A DNA stretch of 64,000 nt, from positions 1 to 64,000 of the forward strand of contig CAYJIH010000001.1 of NCBI GenBank assembly GCA_964370195.1, read 5' to 3'. The notes beneath the pieces are model-generated. The model was not told the DNA's origin. It made no database searches and worked only from the letters and a program-made list of their open reading frames with translations. The DNA comes from JAAYCI01 sp964370195. GTDB lineage: Bacteria > Bacillota > Clostridia > Oscillospirales > Ruminococcaceae. The number at the start of each line of letters is the position of its first letter. Position 1 is the first letter of the stretch. Shown here piece by piece: positions 60,465 through 64,000 of this stretch. The position numbers were made by a program, and so were the translations under genes.

Positions 60465-61922
60465 ATGGCGGCGGCACCAAAGCACGACAGCGCCGAGGGG
60501 TTTATCGCCTCTGTGCTTAAATATTCAGTGTCTACGATTATCAGTTTCGCATTGTTTGCATTGGCGGTGCTTTTGGGCAATTATCTTGTGCCAAACCAAG
60601 ATATTTACGGCGAAATTTCGCAATTTTTGGGCGCCACCAATACTTTGATGACCATTGCGATCTTTGGGCTTGACCAAAGCTATATTCGCTTTTGTTATGA
60701 GCCGCCCGGTAAAGTGAGCAGTGAAGGCCTGTTCCGCCTATGTTTGTATTTGTCGGTTTCGGTGCTGGTGGTAGGCGGTGTTGTGTGTACACTGTTTTTT
60801 TCACAGCCCATATATGAATTGTTCAGTTTTGAAATGCTGGGCAAAGAGGCCGTTCCACTTGTGTTCGTAAATACATTGTTTTGGATGGTGGCCCGGTATT
60901 TTTATGTTTTGTATCGTATGGAGCAAAATTTGCTGCTTTACACGGTAACCGCCATTTTGATGAACTTTTTCAATAAGGTATTTTATTTATTCGGCGCTTT
61001 TTTTGATAATCAATTGATGGGCATGGTGGCGTTTTCTTTGGTGGGCCTTGGTGGGTTTGCTGTATTTTGCTTGCTCAGCCGCCGGACCTTGATTTTGCCA
61101 CAAAAAGGGGAGGCACTGCGTACAGCGTTGCCGGCAGCCTTGCCGTATGGCCTTGCCGTGGCCCCCACCGCCGTTTTGGTTACACTAAACTTTACCGTGG
61201 GTGCGGCATACGTGGCAAGTTCAATTTCTGGCGATGCACGCGGTGTTTATTCATATGCATTTCAGCTTTCGAACATCATTACGGCTTTACAACTTGGGTT
61301 TGCCTCGTTTTGGGGGGCGTATATGTATGCCAACTATAAAACACAGCAAGCGCGCATTCAAAAAGTGCACGACATACTTAATTTTGTTGTATTGCTGTTT
61401 TTTTGTGCTTTGGTTGCACTAGAGGATATTATTTTTCTCATTTTAGGGAATTATGCCGACGCATTGTCTATCTTTCCACTGATGATGCTGGCAGCGGTGT
61501 TTACTGTGTTGTGCGAAAGCACCACGTACGGAAACACCATTGCCAAAAAACCTATCTTTGATACATTGGGGAATGCGTTGTCTATTTTATGTAATTTTGT
61601 GTTTTGCGTGCTACTGATACCAACGTTTTCTCTTGTAGGTGCAGCGGCGGCATTGGCACTGGCAAATTTGGCCATGTATTTGTTTCGTACAGGCTTTGGC
61701 CAGTATTTTTACCGAACGGTCCGCTATCCACTTAAATCGATTGCAGCAGTTGTCCTTTCCCTTGTTTTGGCAGTGGCAGCCACGGCGTGGTATGACATTT
61801 TCTGGTTGAAGCTCGCATTTTGCCTAGGAACTGCCGGAATATACTGTTTGTTGTACATAAACGAATTAAAACGATGTGTAGCGCTTTCGGTTGCGATGGG
61901 GAAAAAGCTGCTTCGAAAATAG
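60465..61922 (+). CDS. Wzx-type oligosaccharide flippase
   Basis: The 485-residue protein has about 14 membrane segments, all in the pattern of the polysaccharide transport (MATE/MOP) family: VLKYSVSTIISFALFALAVLLGNYLVPNQDIYGEISQFLGATNTLMTIAIFGLDQSYIRF at the start. It would move an undecaprenyl-linked oligosaccharide across the membrane. A strong AAAAGGAGGTGG precedes the ATG. It follows the surface carbohydrate protein gene by 24 bases in the same operon. Wzy/Wzz partners were not recognised in the window. Confidence 0.88.
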   Translation: MAAAPKHDSAEGFIASVLKYSVSTIISFALFALAVLLGNYLVPNQDIYGEISQFLGATNTLMTIAIFGLDQSYIRFCYEPPGKVSSEGLFRLCLYLSVSVLVVGGVVCTLFFSQPIYELFSFEMLGKEAVPLVFVNTLFWMVARYFYVLYRMEQNLLLYTVTAILMNFFNKVFYLFGAFFDNQLMGMVAFSLVGLGGFAVFCLLSRRTLILPQKGEALRTALPAALPYGLAVAPTAVLVTLNFTVGAAYVASSISGDARGVYSYAFQLSNIITALQLGFASFWGAYMYANYKTQQARIQKVHDILNFVVLLFFCALVALEDIIFLILGNYADALSIFPLMMLAAVFTVLCESTTYGNTIAKKPIFDTLGNALSILCNFVFCVLLIPTFSLVGAAAALALANLAMYLFRTGFGQYFYRTVRYPLKSIAAVVLSLVLAVAATAWYDIFWLKLAFCLGTAGIYCLLYINELKRCVALSVAMGKKLLRK

Positions 61923-62050
61923 CGGTAAAGACGGTGAAAACCACCGCTTGATGCGAACATCCTTTCGGCACCCCAAGGCTGTTTTTAAAATGTGAAAAGT
62001 GATATACTACTTATATGAGACTTCTTTTTTAAATGAAAGGAAATTGCTGT
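61923..62050 (+). promoter_or_regulatory. Leader of the amidotransferase gene with hairpin and -10 box
   Basis: GCGGT (61922-61926) can pair with ACCGC (61943-61947), or CGGTG (61932-61936) with CACCG (61942-61946). A TATACT (62003-62008) lies 43 bases before the start codon, but the -35 is poor. The 9-mer TTGATGCGA (61948-61956) also occurs in the legB leader (34300-34308). No known riboswitch was recognised. Confidence 0.4.
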
Positions 62051-63166
62051 ATGAAATACTGTAAAAAATGTACAATGCCTGATACACGCCCCGGAATTCA
62101 GTTTGATGCGCAGGGAGTGTGCACAGCTTGCCGCCATTATGAGCACCGTGATGAAATCAACTGGGATGCCCGCTGGAAAGAACTGGAGGCTATGTGCGAC
62201 AAATACCGTGGCATGAATGGACCGGGTGGTTATGACTGTGCGGTTGCATGTTCGGGTGGCAAAGACAGCCATTTCCAAGTGCATATACTGAAGGAAAAGC
62301 TGGGCATGAACCCAATTTTGTTTACAGTGGAAGACAATTTCCCTATGACAGAGGCTGGAAAGCACAACTTACAAAACATCAGCGAGGCATTTGGTTGCAC
62401 GCTTATCTCTTGTAAACCAAACATTCGTGCACAAAAAATATTGATGCGTCGTTTTTTTGAAAAATATGGAAAACCAACTTGGTATGTTGACCGTTTGATT
62501 TACACATTCCCTCTCCACATGGCGCTTAAATTCAATACACCCTTTTTATGCTACGGCGAAAATGTAAGCTTTGAATATGGTGGCAATGCCGACGAAGAAA
62601 CATACAGCGCCAAAGGCCAAATTGAAAATGGCGTAGCCGTGGGTATGCCCATGGAAGAGGTACTTGGTGGTGGTGTTACAGACAATGATATTAGCCTTAC
62701 ATTGGCGCCAAGTAAAGAGGAACTGGATAAATTAGACCCATTCTATCTTTCGTATTTCATGCCATGGAACTCTTATAAAAACTATGAGTTTTCAAAAAGT
62801 CGCGGGTTTCATAATTTGTGCCATGAGTGGGATCGTACACATCATGCTGAAAATTTTGATCAAATTGATTCTCGTGCGTATCTTGTACATTCGTGGCTTA
62901 AATATCCGAAATTTGGCCATGCAGCCGCTACAGATTATACGGCGCGCTACATTCGTTATGGGCTTATGAACCGCGAAGAAGCCGTTGGGATTATCAAAGA
63001 GCGTGATGGCGCATTGGATCCAAAATGTGTACAGGATTTTTGCGAGTTTTGCGGCTACTCGGAAAGCGAATTTTGGTCTATTATCGACAAATTCTATAAC
63101 ACAGATTTGTTTGAGAAGGATGATTTTGGCCGCTGGGTTTTGAAACAGCCGATTTGGCAAGAATAA
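62051..63166 (+). CDS. N-acetyl sugar amidotransferase (WbuX/PseA-like)
   Basis: The 371-residue enzyme has an N-terminal zinc-ribbon-like region (MKYCKKCTMPDTRPGIQF then CTACRHYE), the PP-loop VACSGGKDSHFQ for ATP and the family C-terminal region. Related enzymes change an acetamido group to an acetamidino group on nonulosonic acids (PseA) or on O-antigen amino sugars (WbpG, WbuX). WbpG works with HisH/HisF-like ammonia-supplying partners, not found here. The ATG at 62051 follows AAAGGA and gives the family start; an ATG at 62033 has no site. With the LegI pathway it points to an amidinated legionaminic acid. Confidence 0.88.
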   Translation: MKYCKKCTMPDTRPGIQFDAQGVCTACRHYEHRDEINWDARWKELEAMCDKYRGMNGPGGYDCAVACSGGKDSHFQVHILKEKLGMNPILFTVEDNFPMTEAGKHNLQNISEAFGCTLISCKPNIRAQKILMRRFFEKYGKPTWYVDRLIYTFPLHMALKFNTPFLCYGENVSFEYGGNADEETYSAKGQIENGVAVGMPMEEVLGGGVTDNDISLTLAPSKEELDKLDPFYLSYFMPWNSYKNYEFSKSRGFHNLCHEWDRTHHAENFDQIDSRAYLVHSWLKYPKFGHAAATDYTARYIRYGLMNREEAVGIIKERDGALDPKCVQDFCEFCGYSESEFWSIIDKFYNTDLFEKDDFGRWVLKQPIWQE

Positions 63167-63207
63167 ACAGTTATTAAGATGCAGTGCCATCAGAGAATGG
63201 GTGGGAT

Positions 63208-64000
63208 ATGACCAAGCGCTATTTTGAAGAAATGATGAATGATTTGGGGTTTCACACCGTGGATACGGTGGCTGTGGGGTTTTACAAAACTTGGCCATGC
63301 AGCGTGGAATGGACAGATGGGCAAATTTCTTTAAGGGTACCAATGTTGCAGGCGGGAAAGCCGTGTGTGAAAGAATTAAAAGCAAAAAAATTACAGTATA
63401 TCCAATGGTATATAGAGCAAGATGTGGAACAAACGAAAGCAGCCGTGCTGATAGCCGATGTAACACCGCCGAGTGATTTTTATAGTAAAAGTACGCTTCT
63501 TACCGCAATGCAAGAGGCAGTGAAATGCCTTGAGAAAGCAGGGCAAATACCCACGAAAACTTGTTTATTATGCGGTGGTGAAAATTGTGATGGTGGAGCG
63601 TATGTTAAAGAAGAGTGCAGGCCGGTGCATTACCGTTGTTTGGTGGATGAAATATTAAAATTACAAAAAACAGATACACATATTCCTGCGAAAGTAAAGG
63701 GAATGGTGTGGAGCGGCTTTCTGGGGGCGTTGCTTGGTGCTGCCATTGCGGCATTGCCCAATTGGGCTCAAGCGCTTTCCGATGGAACTGTGAACCAAAT
63801 TCTTTATATGTTTTTACCGTTTATGGCCAGCTTGCTTTACCGTCTGTTTCGTGGAAAAGCGCACCTACTTGTGGCCGGTATCACTGTGATTGTGGCTTCT
63901 ATGCTTGTTGCATTTGGGCTTGAACTAATTTGGTTTTGGGTGGTGGCCACAGCCCAAGCAGGTTATAATATTACGCTTATGGAGACAACCACAGTGTATT
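63208..64000 (+). CDS. Unrecognised Cys-rich membrane protein, 3' end outside window
   Basis: The frame is open from the ATG at 63208 to the window edge (264 codons). The N-terminal 110 residues are soluble. A cysteine cluster CLLCGGENCDGGAYVKEECRPVHYRC (about residues 120-145) looks like a zinc-binding knuckle pair. Three hydrophobic segments follow (about 168-185, 195-212, 222-250). I recognise no family. GGGTGGG lies just upstream. It starts 41 bases after the amidotransferase gene and may belong to the same transcript; its role in the glycan locus is unknown. Confidence 0.6.
   Translation, partial: MTKRYFEEMMNDLGFHTVDTVAVGFYKTWPCSVEWTDGQISLRVPMLQAGKPCVKELKAKKLQYIQWYIEQDVEQTKAAVLIADVTPPSDFYSKSTLLTAMQEAVKCLEKAGQIPTKTCLLCGGENCDGGAYVKEECRPVHYRCLVDEILKLQKTDTHIPAKVKGMVWSGFLGALLGAAIAALPNWAQALSDGTVNQILYMFLPFMASLLYRLFRGKAHLLVAGITVIVASMLVAFGLELIWFWVVATAQAGYNITLMETTTVY

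Noticed and set aside
1..64000. CRISPR arrays, insertion sequences, prophage or integrase genes
   Set aside because: No regularly spaced repeats, transposase, integrase or phage structural gene was seen on either strand.

Overview
The window looks like chromosomal DNA of a low-to-mid GC Bacillota, most likely class Clostridia. The support is strong AGGAGG-type ribosome binding sites with frequent TTG/GTG starts, AddAB in place of RecBCD, RimI-TsaD, a YfhO-type glycosyltransferase, a PolA with a degenerate proofreading domain, and A/T-rich intergenic promoters of the TTGACA/TATAAT type. No phage, insertion sequence, CRISPR array or rRNA was seen. The genus cannot be fixed from the sequence alone.

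Layout. (1) 1-7.9 kb: a predicted ECF-transporter S component (cut by the window edge) and a divergent MocR/PdxR-type regulator share an operator-promoter region; then a convergent block polA-rimI-tsaD, dusB and a YfbR-type 5'-nucleotidase. (2) 8-22.5 kb: a YfhO-family GT-C membrane enzyme, the Tex RNA-binding protein, addB-addA (recombinational repair), xdhC-moeA (molybdenum cofactor handling) and a DUF308 membrane protein. (3) 22.6-29.7 kb: an ABC-F ATPase, a three-gene xanthine-dehydrogenase-type molybdenum hydroxylase on the minus strand, deoD (purine nucleoside phosphorylase) and two tRNA genes (Lys, Tyr). Purine salvage (DeoD), purine hydroxylation (Xdh) and cofactor maturation (XdhC, MoeA) sit within 10 kb. 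(4) 29.8-63.2 kb: a YcxB-like protein and then a long cell-surface glycan locus.

The glycan locus has two tandem double-domain GT2 glycosyltransferases (minus strand), then on the plus strand a legionaminic-acid-type nonulosonate pathway (LegB, LegC, PtmE-type guanylyltransferase, LegI, LegG, LegF, two Gfo/Idh oxidoreductases). It also has a DUF2142 membrane protein, a second YfhO protein, an MBOAT O-acyltransferase with an SGNH-like partner, a GT-B-like surface-carbohydrate protein, a Wzx-type flippase and an N-acetyl-sugar amidotransferase. Together these suggest synthesis, amidination, O-acylation, export and extracytoplasmic transfer of an acidic nine-carbon sugar. No LegH acetyltransferase, polyprenyl-phosphate sugar synthase, initiating phosphoglycosyltransferase or clear Wzy polymerase lies in the window.

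The most unusual element is at 37.4-45.4 kb, between legB and legC: three consecutive copies of a two-gene module, each a 650-690 residue GT-C-like membrane protein with a WD(E/A)F motif and a C-terminal extracytoplasmic domain, followed by a 200-220 residue partner with a TM-beta domain-TM layout. I know of no described function for this pair.
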